This document shows positions 22,614 to 34,253 of a stretch of 64,000 nt of DNA, piece after piece. Source of the stretch: Eleusine coracana subsp. coracana (Eukaryota > Streptophyta > Magnoliopsida > Poales > Poaceae); assembly GCA_032690845.1 (NCBI GenBank), contig CM064422.1:9734001-9798000 (forward strand), written 5' to 3'. The position numbers and the translations under genes were made by a program. The first letter of the stretch is position 1; each line of letters starts with the position of its first letter. A model generated the notes under the pieces. The model was not told the DNA's origin. It worked only from the letters and a program-made list of their open reading frames with translations, and did not search any database.

Positions 22614-23250
22614 CTTTACAGTCACTTGTATAAGCTTTGCCCTAACAGCCCACAATACTTATTATCCTGACTCACATTAACTTGGTAAAAATTTCTGACC
22701 AGTCAGAAACAAAGTCTTGTATCATTTCTCCATGTTTGACAATGAAATTAGCCATCCCGTCAATAACAGCTAGGCAATACAAAACCCTATGTTATGTCTT
22801 GTGAGGCGATTAATTGAACCCTGTGGCCAACAGATCCAATAATACAGCCCTAAGTACATATCACAGTTCTGTCAAATCTTTGTGGATCATAGATTGCACT
22901 TCTACATATGTTGTAACCAACAGTATCATTGTCATCTCGTGGATCACGAAGTCAATTTGCTCCTGAGCTGAAGTCTTGAGGTCAGGTCATCCAAACAACA
23001 GAGAGGTTATGCCAAAAACGTATGACAGAGATGAAGACATTCTTAACAGCATCTGCACTGGGGACTTGAGGACGTGCTAACTTGCAGAAATACTGAAAAC
23101 ATCAACCAATAGCAAGCAAATCATTTGTGAAAATCTCAAAGGCTGGCTGAAATAATTAGATTTCAGTATTTCCCGGTTCGGAAAATGTACATTATGCATT
23201 TCAAAAATTTAAAGTTAACTGCTAGTCTGCTACTAATGTGTAGTTCTTAG
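22614..23250. other. Spacer, no gene seen
   Basis: AT-rich, no recognisable coding or repeat structure. Confidence 0.4.
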
Positions 23251-23262
23251 GTAAAAGATGTT

Positions 23263-24480
23263 GAAGACTCCCTTTAACAATTCGGTGATCGGTTGACTCA
23301 TCCCGGACCTGCGTCGCCCTAGCGGCGTCTCGGGCTACGATCTGCCACCACCACCTAGAAAACCTACCTGGCCCCAAATCGCCTAGCTGTTGCCGGAGCC
23401 TATCGCCAGAACAATCTACGCGAAATCAATGACAGCAACGACGGGGCTGCCTTGGACCTTTCTCCTTCTACCTTTCGTTGGATCTCGAAGTGGGCATGGT
23501 GGTGAGGTCTTCTCATTGGTGTGAGTTGCAGTGCTTGGTCTGCCTGAGCATGTAGCCTCTCCTCTCTGGCTACTGCCTTAGGCCGCTCACAATTTGGCCT
23601 ACCAGATTTAGTGTTGGGGCGCAAGGTGTGGCTTTGCTCTGCCTAGATCTCAATCTAGGCAGGCATAAGGCAGCGGCTTCTTCGTTGAAGGAGAGGCAAT
23701 GGGCTTGATCATGGATCTGGTTCAGCTATGGTGGCTACCACCACTTCGTGATGGTCCATGATGGCAAGGGTCATGACAACAATAATATTATTATGATGGT
23801 TGCGGTGGTTTAGAAGGCGATCCTGAGTTTGGAACCAGGTGAAAACCTTGCATTGCCTTTTCACCGGTGCCGACAATAATGATGTTGCTTTAAGCATTAT
23901 AACCCTTCTTGAAGGTGTTGTCGCAGCGTCAATTGTTGTTGAATCAACATCCTTTGAGTGAAAACCTAATCTCATTTGAGACGGACGGCAATGACATTTT
24001 CTATGCCGTGACCTTCATGAGGATGTCGTTTTGGAGGCTCTTTCACATGCAGATTCGAAACAACGGTCAATGATTGCATGATTGTCATCCTTACTGCTTC
24101 CTACGACGATGTAACTACCCCTGAGCGGCTATGGATTGGGTGGTCCTTGATTAATCAATAGATGTTGTTCATCTTCATCAGATTGACACTTGCTTAAGAG
24201 CTTGTTTATCCCACTAGTGGATGGCGCTGCTTGCAAAGATAACTTTAATTATAAGTCGCGTTAAAGGTCAACAAAGATTGTATGGTGCAATTTTTTTCTT
24301 CTTTCATTTTAATCATGTATGTGTATTAGTGTACGTTTATGCACTCCTGATCTAGGTCGACCATGTCGGTAATGGTGTTTGACCGTAACTTTCTAAGGAG
24401 TCAAAGGCTAATGTGGCTGTAGTTTCTTAGAAGGCCAAGGTCAGGTGTAATGTAATCTTTCCCATTATCTAAAAAAAGGT
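23263..24480 (+). mobile_element. Probable non-LTR retroposon with target duplication
   Basis: TAAAAGATGTT flanks the segment on both sides (23252-23262 and 24481-24491). The right end is CCCATTATCT followed by an A-run, as in LINE or SINE-like insertions. The inside is more GC-rich than its surroundings at the left (REF-free open frames only) and shows no reverse transcriptase, so it may be the 3' untranslated end of a LINE or a non-autonomous retroposon. Confidence 0.55.
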
Positions 24481-24491
24481 TAAAAGATGTT

Positions 24492-24854
24492 AAAAATTGA
24501 GCAATTCAGAGATGGATAGAACGCAGGCCACACATGTTTGTGATGGTGTGTGCATCAATAGATGGTTGCCTTGAGATATGTGTCTCTTATTCAAAATGAT
24601 CAGAATTTTTGTGGTTGTTATCAATAAAAAGCTGCAACTGTAGGACAGAACAATTCATCCAGTTAACTCATGATTTATAGGGAAGCAAGATGATCTGATA
24701 TAATTTGTACTTGTAATTTGCACCAAAAGAAACATCTAGTCGAATTAATATTTCCAAATCTAATGTGCCACCATCGATATGATTTTATTAATTTTTTTTA
24801 CAATTTTAGAATAAAAAATTGGATCTTGACTATGAGGATGTTTTATAATTCTAT
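24492..24854. other. Short spacer before MULE 2, nothing recognised
   Basis: AT-rich sequence without coding potential. Confidence 0.4.
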
Positions 24855-25511
24855 TATATTTAAGGGGCTATTGTGTTTTTACCCCTAACCCGACTTATTA
24901 CGTTTTTACCCCTCATTTTTCAATCTTGCGATTTTACCCCTATGATTTGAAAACGAAGACACGTTTTAGCCCTGCTCAGTTATGTGCTGTTAATGGTAGT
25001 AAATATGGGATGAATAGTCTAAAATACCCTTGCCCAAATTTGCGATTTTACCCCTATTTTAGCAACAACAGTGGAATTTTTTTGACAACATTTCAATAGC
25101 ATTTTGACATCAATTTAACATCATTTTTGACAATATTCTAGCAGTGATTTCAACATCATTTCAGCATCATTTCAACAACAATATTGGAGCAATGACATAC
25201 ACATCAAATTAAAGCAAAATAACAAGTCACATCGTGCAAGTTTAACAAAAGCGCAACAAGTCACATATCCAACAAATACATGTCATTACACTCCCAACAA
25301 AAGGAACACGACATGATCATTCAATTCCAAACCATGCAGCTAGCCTCCCTCTTCCCCGCCTTCCTCTTCCCCTTCCCCTTCTAGCATCACTTACACTAGC
25401 AGTAGCACTTTCACTTGCACTTGCACTTCACATAACAGGAATAATGTTAAGTTAGTTGACACATTATGGCAATTAATTGTAAAATTCTAATAATTTTAAA
25501 ATTTAACACAC

Positions 25512-28046
25512 TTACTTTGATGCATGTGTCACACTTGGATCACCGCCACCCACAGTTGATGCATTAGAAGCTGAAAGACGCCTTTTCTTTTCTTTAGCGG
25601 TGGGACCTCCTTGACAAAACTTGGCTGTATGGCCCAGTTCATCACATTCACTACATTTTCTCCTCTTCTTAGTACCAACCTCATCCGATGCTTTGATCCT
25701 AGAAACTCTCGGTCTACCAGGCTTTCTCCTCAATTTAGGCTTGCAGATTTTATAGCCTAAATTAACTTGTGGCCACTGATGTTTTGATGTCATTGGTTTG
25801 AAAACACCTCCATATGCCTTTCTCAATCTGTCAATAGTATAGTATTCATGGACAAATTCTTCCATCTGAACCTCTCTACTAAGCTTTGCAATGACTGATA
25901 AAGCATGGTCACAAGGTAGTCCGGTCACTTGCCAAGCTCTACAACTACATGTCTTGTCATCCAAATTCACTGCATGTCTTATTGTAGACACAGTTACTTC
26001 AGTTGTGACGCCTCCAACTATTAAGACCTCATGACCCTTTATCATCTTGCTTCTAGCATTTAACTCATCAATAATAGAAGGAATGATTGTGCCTACCATG
26101 TTACAAGCAACCTTGAATCTATCTACAAGCTTGGTTATCAGCATGATTCTTATCTTATCAAGCATGTCAACAATTTGATGATCTTTGAGTTTTGAGATCC
26201 AACTATTGAAACATTCAGAGAGGTTGTTATTGATGTAATCTACCTTAGAATCTTCAGAAAATTTGCTTCTTGACTAAACAAATGGATGGTTATCATCCAA
26301 CCATGCAATGGCATCAGGAGCTTTTTCCTCTATCTTTCCCATGTGATATTTATACTTCTCAATTGTGAAGCATTTTGTAGCAGCCCACATATTTTGAGAG
26401 AAAAGTAGCCCATAGTAATGCTTCTTCATGTTCTTCCATAAGTGCCGCATACACTCCCTATGTTCCACACCCAGGTACACATCATGTACAACCAACTCCA
26501 ATCCTTTGCATGCATCTGTACTGATAACCAAACCTATACATCACAACAGAAACTTGTTAGATGTCAAACTTGTTGTAAATGAAATTAGAAGGTACACTTG
26601 TTAGATGTCAAACCTGTTGGAAAACCTATGGCATTCTTCAAGTTTTGGATGAACCATGTCCAACTTTCCCTAGACTCTGTCTCTATAACTCCATATGCCA
26701 CTGAAAACATCATGTTGCGACCATCCACTGCTATAGCTGATGCCAATTGACTTCTTGATCTTCCTGTCAAGTGAGAACTATCCATAGCAATATAGGGTCT
26801 GCACCCATTCACAAAGCCATCAATACACGGTTTTAGAGCTACAAAGAATCTTCTGAAACACATACTACTCTCAACAACTTCTGTATCTAGCTCTACAACA
26901 CTGCCAGGAAGAGATCTTAGAAGCTCTGCTTGATAGGTAGGCAACAAATCATAGCTATCATCCCACTTCCCATTTATGATGTCAAGAGCCCTTTCCTTGC
27001 CTCTAAACACCCTGTAGTATGGCACTTCAAACTTGAACTTCTTTTTCAGCTCCTCTTGCAACTCCTTTGGACTCATTGTAGGGTCATCCCTCAAAATTTC
27101 AATTGCCCTATCAGCAACCCATTTGTTTGATGCCATGGTGGCTCCACACTTGTTGACTGAACCACACTTGTGCAATGGATCACTTGTCTTCACCTATACC
27201 AAATATTAAATTTATTAACACCTCCTAACATCAATAGTATGAACAATTGAATGGTAAAAAAAATTGATCTGAAATTACCTTGCACCCTATGTATCCTTTA
27301 CCAGTAGATGCATGAAACCGCCATGGGCAGCCATCTTCAGCTTTCATACATACAACTGTAAATCTTGATGTATCCTTTTTGACTATACGAAAAGCATGAT
27401 CATGAATAACAGCATGGTGCACTACTGCTGCCTTGCACACATTAATATCTGTGAATACCACACCCTTTCTAATTTCGGGATCATCCTCATCATATGCAAA
27501 TGCATGAACGTCATCCACATCATCGTCATCAACAATTTCAGAGTCAGGATCAAATTCAGAGTCAGAATCATCTACTTCAGAGTCGGATGATGCAGCCAAA
27601 TCAGAGTCATAGCTACTATCACTGAGAACATCATCATCATCACAAGCTTGTTTCCCCTTAGTGGCTCTTTTATTTCTACTATCACTGAGAACATCATCAT
27701 CATCACAAGCTTGTTTCCCCTTAGTGGCTCTTTTATTTGTGGCCCTCTCATCTTGGGATTTAGTGGTGGTTTGGCATGGAGGAGCAAGAGGAGGAATGGG
27801 ATTTAGTGGTGCATTATTGTCTATTTCAGTCAATCTCTTCCTCACTTTTAGGTGACACCGACGTTTTGTTGGAGAAAATTGTAATGGCCCAATGAAATCT
27901 TTAATTGCCACATCAATACACATAACTCCACTTTCAATATTAAGTTCAAACCACTCAAGAAGGTGTTCATCAGATTTTATCTCAATTGCAACATCACCCG
28001 GCAACGAACGCCACAAGTTAATGTATTGCTTCGAAACCCCATACAC
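25512..28046 (-). pseudogene. MuDR-type transposase with one in-frame stop (MULE 2)
   Basis: Three exon blocks splice in frame: up to 28046 down to 27279, 27193-26614, and 26533-25512, with GT-AG introns. A further 5' exon probably lies upstream, since an acceptor-like ATAG precedes codon 1 of the first block. The protein has an acidic N-terminal linker, a MULE DDE core with Asp in YIAMDSSHLTGR, Asp in VISTDACKGLE and Glu in NNLSECFNSWI. A SWIM finger follows (CSCRAWQVTGLPCDHAL), and a CCHC knuckle (CSECDELGHTAKFC) lies in a basic tail. The only lesion seen is TAG at 26274-26276 between HPFV and SRSKFSED, where related proteins usually have Trp. If that is real, a truncated protein without the catalytic Glu and SWIM finger results. 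One base change separates this frame from being open. Confidence 0.88.
27613..27738 (-). repeat. 63-bp tandem duplication in the MULE 2 transposase
   Basis: Two units of 63 bp start at 27613 and 27676. They are almost identical and keep the frame, so the protein carries two copies of RATKGKQACDDDDVLSDS plus flanking residues in its acidic linker. Confidence 0.9.
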
Positions 28047-28429
28047 ATTTGTCGCCTATGTGTTCTATCAAATTCAATAGCACACAATTATTCTTGTTGA
28101 GAACAAATGATGGCAGTGTAGTTCTTTAAAAATAACGCTTTGGTTCATCATCCGGCAAAGCAAAATAGGAACAAACTTTAACCCACATTCCAAATTCTGG
28201 TTAGTGGACCTACAAATCATAGGATAGCATGTCTAATTACAACTAACAACACTTAACAGTCCAAATAAAATAGAACACAAACCTAACAATTTAACCCACA
28301 ACACAAGGTCCAATACAATGAAGTGAAGCTTAGTCTTTTACCTTGCATCTGCATACCTCGTGTCCATTATGTTGCAGCTCAGAATCCCTGGAAGCAAGCA
28401 ACACTGCAGCATGTGCCGGCCCCTGCTCC

Positions 28430-28625
28430 TAGCTGCCTTGCGCTGCGCCCGCCCGTCTCGCGCTCCCGGCCACCTTGCGCCGCGCTCGCCAGCCTCGCCC
28501 GCCTCGCCGCCTCGCGCAGCGCCCACCAGCCCGCCTCTCCGCCTCACGTAGCGCCCGCCCGCCCGCCTCGCTGCCTCGCGCAACGCCCGCCCGACCCGCC
28601 TCGCCTGGTGCTAGGGTTAGGGTTA
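28430..28625. other. GC-rich low-complexity block inside MULE 2
   Basis: About 190 bp composed mostly of CGCCCGCC/CTCGCC words sit between the transposase and the right TIR, in otherwise AT-rich DNA. It ends in TAGGGTTAGGGTTA (near 28612-28625). It lies where the transposase promoter and leader should be. Confidence 0.6.
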
Positions 28626-29060
28626 CCCGATGGAGGCAGTCTCGGGTGTGAGTCTTGGAAGTTAGAGGAAAAAGGAAAAAAAGAAGAAGGGAAAAGGAAA
28701 GAGAGAGGAGGGTAGTGTAGTCTTTTTTCAATATCCAGAATATTAATTTATTTTCTTTAAATCTTAAATCGGGGTCAGGCTAACGACATCAAAAATTAGG
28801 GGCAAACGATGTCTTCATTTTCAAATCATAGGGGTAAAATCACAAGATTGAAAAATAAGGGGTAAAAACGCAATAGGAAGTCGGGTTAGGGGTAAAAACA
28901 TAATAGCCCTATATTTAATACTCAGGAATTAGGAATGGGCTGATGCAAGCCCATAGTTGTGGGCTTCATGTTATGTGAGAGTGAGAGCTCCTAGCTGAGG
29001 CTTTATCTCTTTTTTTTTCCTCTGTATTTTGTTTGGAAAAGTGACACCAAGAAAAACATA

Positions 29061-29295
29061 CTCCCTCCGTCCCAAAATTGTTCTCGTCATTGATTTTTTT
29101 CGTTATTTTTTACCATTCATCTTATTCAAAATATTTATTCGAATGTAAAAAGTTATAAGTTATATTTAAATTTTATCTAGTGATAAAACAAATCATTAAA
29201 AAATATATAATATTTTTTTAAATTTTTTAAATAAAACGAATGGTCAAAGTTGATGAAAAAAGTCAATGACGACAACAATTTTGGAACGGAGGGAG
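29061..29295. mobile_element. Stowaway MITE (Tc1/mariner group)
   Basis: Perfectly recognisable Stowaway ends: CTCCCTCCGTCCCAAAATTG at the left and the matching inverted CGGAGGGAG at the right, with a TA target duplication at 29059-29060 and 29296-29297. Length 235 bp, foldback, no coding capacity. Confidence 0.93.
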
Positions 29296-29297
29296 TA

Positions 29298-29664
29298 TAT
29301 AATTATAAGTAATGTTTTATACTCTAGATTCAATAATTAACTATCATATAGCATATTAAATTTTATAACTCATGAGATAAACAACATAAACAAAAATTTT
29401 CTTGCTCATGAGATAAATCATAAATTGCACAAATAATATAATCTTCTTTGCACTTTATGTTATCGAGCACATTGACATCGGTCAACCAGAATTTAAACCA
29501 CCGGAAACTTGAAACCGAAGGCGAAATGCAAAACCGGCTCCACCACCCTCGTATCGTTTGGCTGGCCCCTTGTCTTCTCTTCGCGGCCTCACCATTACCA
29601 ATATACACCCGCAGGCCGCAGCGCCGCCGCCCGCACGCGCACGCACCCGCTCCTGCGGCGCGCC
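29298..29664 (+). promoter_or_regulatory. Promoter and 5' leader of the E2 gene
   Basis: About 370 bp between the Stowaway element and ATG 29665, AT-rich distally and GC-rich near the start codon. No decisive TATA box. Proximity of the Stowaway element means it could contribute upstream sequence to this promoter, an inference. Confidence 0.4.
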
Positions 29665-31878
29665 ATGACGAGCTCCTCCTCCTCCCCTTCCCGGAAGGTA
29701 CTAAACCCTAACACTCAGCCCGCCTTCCTTGCGTCCACCCAATCCGGTCCGGGTTCGCCGCCCGTTTCCTTCGTTTCTCCCGCGGTCGATTTGGCTGATC
29801 TTTCTTTCGCCTGCGGCGTTTCTTGCTATTTGTGTTTGTGCAGGCGCTGAGCAAGATCGCGTGCAACCGGCTGCAGAAGGAGCTCGCAGAGTGGCAGGTC
29901 AACCCGCCCGCTGGGTTCAAGCACAAGGTCACCGACAACCTCCAGAGGTGCCCCCCCCCCCCCCCCCTGGCCTCTCCTTCTTCCCGATCGACCAGTACCG
30001 TTTGCTTGTATGGGAGGCCTCTAGTTAGACTTTGTGTTTGATCCAGCATACGTTTTAGTCGTTTAGCCGTGGTGAAAATTTTCGAGTTCTCGCATCTTTT
30101 TTTCCCATTGGGTTTTCATATTTTTTTTTTACCCTTTGGCGTTTGTGATTCCTTGGTATGCTTTTATTGTATTGCGTGATATTGAAATCCCAAACACCAT
30201 ATATGATCAATGTTGAATGAAACAACAAAAGGTGGATCATCGAGGTGGCTGGGGCTCCAGGCACGCTCTATGCGGGCGAGACATACCAGCTTCAGATTGA
30301 CTTCCCTGAGCATTATCCCATGGAAGCGCCTCAGGTGAGATTTTTCTCTCCCATTTATGTTAGATTTTTAGGTGATTACTTGTGTATTAGATCCGAATGC
30401 ATTTTGTTTGTTGATTGCAGGTTATATTTCTTCATCCAGCACCAATGCACCCACATATTTACAGCAACGGACACATATGTTTAGGTATAAATTGCTATGT
30501 TCGCCGCTTACCTAAACTTTTTTCAAACTTTCTCGTGAATGCGTATTATGTTGGCCACTTTTTTTTGGCATGTCAGCCTCCTTTAAGCATGCGTTTTATT
30601 TATTTTGATAAACTAGATTAGTTTCTTTCTTATGCTTGATTATTACTGGATTACTATAAAATCGATTGCCCTTTTTTATTCAGGGTATATCCTTCTCCAC
30701 CATAGATTTTTTTTTTACGGACTTTCCACCCTATATTTCACCACCGAATTTAATATTCTGGGTTATATAGAAGGCTCAATAATGTAATTCTGGGATTTTT
30801 TATGACCGAAACCATACTCAGACTTTATCCTTCTCCACCATATATTGAAACACACCATATATTGCAACATGTCAAAATCACTTTTTCAATAATGGGTGCG
30901 TGGGAACCCCAGGTCACCATATATAAGCGAATTTTGCATGTTTGAGTGTTACAAAAAACTTCAGAAAGTCATGTAGTAGATATAAACTTATGTTGGCATG
31001 TAAAGTTTCAAAAATCAAATTTGATGTCTAGAAATAAAATGGACAACAATCAATCTGGCATTGTTCATCATTGCTAGTTTATTTGAGCCACCGTGTATTA
31101 CATATATAAGTTTTTATGATTTTATAAAACCGCAACCTGTCAAATTATCACATTTTTGATAATGGAGGTGCAGAAACCCCACGTCACCAATGAATTTCCC
31201 TTTTTTCGGTCCATGGAAATTTACCAAGTGGTAACAGAAGTATTAAATGATGGATGGTATCGATTTTTGGTACGTGGTACCATTTTTGGCTACCACTCTA
31301 GTTATAAATGGTGGTACCACTTGTTACCACTCCAAGGACAGTAAGAAATTTCTTAATCTAGTTATTGATCATTTTTTTCAAAAAGAAAAATCATTGGGGA
31401 GTTCCCCACAGCTCAATTTTTTATAAACCATCCTATATGCGACTAATATTGGTACATGCTGTTTTTCAATATTGTAAAATGTTAACTAACCATGTGTTTT
31501 TCAGTATTGTAAAATGCTTATTTATGTTGAATTTTCTTGCTCTGAAGCAAGTATGGTAAAACTGCCTTTATCTATTCTAAAACATGGCAATGTATATTTT
31601 TGTGGGTGTTGGCTTGTCTACAGATATACTGTATGACTCATGGTCCCCAGCGATGACTGTCAGTTCCGTCTGTATCAGCATCTTGTCTATGCTCTCAAGC
31701 TCTCCAGCAAAGGTTATATAGTTCCTTTCCATATGCTTACTAAAGTACTTGCTTATCTGACCATAATACATTTTAATTTCAGCAACGCCCAGCAGATAAT
31801 GATCACTATGTCAGGAACTGCCGCAACGGGAGGTCTCCGAAGGAGACTAGGTGGTGGTTTCATGACGATAAAGTGTGA
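29665..31878 (+). CDS. UBC16: Ubiquitin-conjugating enzyme E2, UBE2W/UBC16-18 type
   Basis: Six exons, all with GT-AG introns: 29665-29697, 29844-29947, 30232-30334, 30421-30484, 31624-31712, 31783-31878. They give 489 nt and 162 residues. The UBC fold is complete: ALSKIACNRLQKELAEW helix, PEHYPMEAPQV, catalytic Cys100 in NGHICLDIL, WSPAMTVSSVCISILSML, and the C-terminal RPADNDHYV and ETRWWFHDDKV. The usual HPN triplet is HPH (90-92) and HIYSNGHICL follows, which is the signature of UBE2W and of plant UBC15-18. UBE2W attaches ubiquitin to the free alpha-amino group of disordered N-termini in place of lysines; the same chemistry is likely but not shown for plants. The symbol denotes the subfamily. 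The intron-2 donor is embedded next to a poly-C run, which is unusual. Confidence 0.95.
29951..29967 (+). repeat. Poly-C tract of about 17 bases at the start of E2 intron 2
   Basis: The donor reads CAGAG/GTGCCC and the C-run begins at the fourth intron base. Intron base +3 is G and +4 to +6 are C, a poor match to GTAAGT. Confidence 0.85.
30864..31189 (+). repeat. Diverged direct repeat pair in E2 intron 4
   Basis: 30864-30919 and 31132-31189 share GCAACNTGTCAAA, TTTTNATAATGG and AACCCCANGTCACCA in the same order, 268 bp apart. Confidence 0.7.
31226..31333. repeat. Imperfect inverted repeat (hairpin) in E2 intron 4
   Basis: AAGTGGTAACAG near the left edge pairs with CTTGTTACCACT at the right edge. 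Inner blocks GGTATCGATTTTTGGTAC and GGTACCATTTTTGGCTACC also pair, giving a long imperfect stem in RNA. Confidence 0.55.
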
Positions 31879-32093
31879 GAGTCTGAAATTGATTTTCCTG
31901 ACAGCATACTTGCCAGACTAATGGGGTCTTACTCTTACATGGAAAATGAAATAACTTAGCTTATTTCAAGGGACCCATTTTATCTGAAATTAATGTACCA
32001 GTATGGTTTGTAAATGAACCTTAGATACAATATATATGATAATGTTTATATCTTGTTGATTTATTAAAGTGACATGTGAAAGTCCATTGATAT

Positions 32094-33390
32094 TGTCTAA
32101 AGGAGGGGTGAATACATGTTCCTGAATATCAAAAGAACTCACGAATTAAAACTGTCATGCAAACTGGAATCTCCAATTTTGACCGAGCTTGGAATAAAAC
32201 AACTAAACTGGAACTTTCGGTTTCCCCGGAACAAGGAATAAGCTAAGCTCTAAAGATAAGCAACCTACTACAACAAATATAGGAATCACCATTCACAAAG
32301 AATCTACTACAAGAATCAAACCACCAAACTGGAACTTTCGGTTTTCCCGGCACAAAGAGGAATAAACAAGCTATTAACAAACTAAGCACCCTAGATAAGC
32401 AAGTACTTTATCAAAAAAAAAAAGATAACGAGGCATAAGTAAATTCACCAAGAATCTACCCAATTACACAACTACCAAAACCGGACCTTCTGGTTTGCAA
32501 AACTAAAACCTCTAGTTTCCACGGGATAGAAAAGATAAAACATGAAGAGCAAGACATCACTCAGTTCTAGTAAGTTTTGTAGTAGTTACTAGGTAAGGCA
32601 CATAAGTTCTACCATATATAATCACAGAGGTAGCAAGTACAACTACTCATACAATCTAGTGAATTACCAAAGATAAGAACAAGACAAGAACTCAAGAGAG
32701 CAAACCAAATAAAGCACACAAGGATTTGTTGCCGAAGTTCAACAACTTACTCCCAGGTTGTCTGTCTCTGTTAAGGAATCTTAAGTCACTCAACAACATG
32801 CTCCAAGTTAGGTCTATTTCAACGGTTTTATCTAATCCACTAGCTTTGCTTCTTTCCTTGAGGAGGTGAAGCAGACATTCACACTCTTTTCCAAGACTCA
32901 TCATAAGTTTGAGAACTCTAAGGCAACGCCTAGCTGTCTAGGAGGATTCACCTCCAAGAGTAACTAATGCTTTATGGAATAGCAATACAATTTTCAAACG
33001 CTCAAGTGTAAGATCTTCTCTTTTGTACTCTCAATCTCAATCTCTCTCAACTCAATGCTTAGTATTTCTCACAAATCACATAAGCCTCACAAAGAAGAGT
33101 TGGAAAGAGCTCTACAAGGCTTGGGATATATTTTTTTCATGCACCAAGTCAGCAGTATTCAAAGGAAGGGGGAATGAAGTATTTATAAGTGTCCCCTAAA
33201 AACTAGTCATTGAACCAGTCAAAACCAAAACCTCTAGTTTCATGAACTAACCGTTAGAGATTTGAACCCAAACCAGAAACTCCACTTTGAGAAATCTGAG
33301 CATCCAATTTTCCTAGAGTCAGTGAGAATTTGTGTTTCTCATCTCACTTGGATTATTTTTAGAATTCCGACATTATAAGCATACCATATC
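32094..33390. mobile_element. Degenerate LTR-retrotransposon-like sequence
   Basis: The motif TCTAAAGGAGGGGTGAATAC near 32097 and repeated phrases such as AACTGGAACTTTCGGTTTTC (about 32206 and 32328) and AAAACCTCTAGTTT (about 32507 and 33224) are typical of non-coding parts of large grass retrotransposons. No LTR borders, target duplication or protein domain could be fixed. Confidence 0.4.
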
Positions 33391-34253
33391 GCATCCTCTT
33401 GATAGAGCGGCATGATTAAACTCAAGATTGAATATAAAAAAAAACTCCGATTCAAATAGATACACTCTGATTCAAATATATACGACCAGTCTCAATGAAG
33501 CCTTTCATAATCATTAAATGTCCTGCCATAAGTGCATATTTTGCTGACATGACAAAATAGTTATAAAGAGAAAAGATTTTCTTTCAAACTATGTGAGAGG
33601 CCTTTTATCAAAATGAAAGGATGTTATCTCACTTTCCTAAAAACCTATTTTGGAAAGAGTACAATAAAAAGATGCATTAAAACTCACCTTATTGCCCTTT
33701 CCTCTGTCCGCAGTGTTGGTGATACCCTTTCACAAGGAATCTACCACATTATACACATTCACCAATCATCACATGAACTGAAATTCTGACGTACAAAGGA
33801 GCGCCCCGGTCATCAAAGATTTATTTGTCAAAAAAAAAAGAGGCCTCTTTAACTTTTTTCTCTTTTCAAAATCACCAGTGTAGGGCCCCACATCACATAA
33901 TAAAAGGTATAAGAGACCTCTCCTTTAACTTAATAAGGCTATATAATTACGAATATAATGTGTAAGGTCTAGGTTACATAATTACTTTATACTAATATAA
34001 TGTATCACTATACATCTGTATTGAGACTACACCTAAGTGGCTGAGTGTTACCTACAAACATGACGCAGTCCACCACTGCATCCTACTATATACAAGAGTA
34101 AGCTCTCCACGTGACTGTTCTAAAGCTACACCGCCCGAGCTACATCACAGATGGAATCATTGCAACTCATACAACAATTGTACAAACTGAAAACAGCATC
34201 TGCTTGTATCAGCTATTAATGTCGGAAAATTACAATCTACCTGCTTTGTTTTA
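33391..34253. other. Spacer and SABRE 3' flank
   Basis: Intergenic DNA between two convergent genes (E2 on plus, SABRE on minus). No gene seen. The SABRE 3' UTR and polyadenylation region should lie directly below 34254. Confidence 0.4.

Larger units (their letters stand above)
24864..28909. mobile_element. Mutator-like element (MULE) 2 with perfect 9-bp target duplication
   Basis: The ends are GGGGCTATTGTG on the left and the reverse complement of GGGCTATTATG on the right, with inverted similarity extending about 115 bp and rich in TTTTTACCCC words. TATATTTAA flanks both sides exactly (24855-24863 and 28910-28918), the 9-bp duplication that marks Mutator transposition. The element is about 4.05 kb and holds one transposase gene on the minus strand. 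Its transposase family differs from that of MULE 1. Confidence 0.95.
30485..31623 (+). other. Intron 4 of the E2 gene with internal repeats
   Basis: The largest intron (1139 bp). It contains two 56-58-bp diverged direct repeats (30864-30919 and 31132-31189), a repeat of ATCCTTCTCCACCATA (about 30688 and 30827) and a foldback at 31226-31333. Confidence 0.7.

Noticed and set aside
28323..28731. Alanine/arginine-rich open frames in MULE 2
   Set aside because: Low-complexity GC repeat read in several frames; no conserved protein feature.
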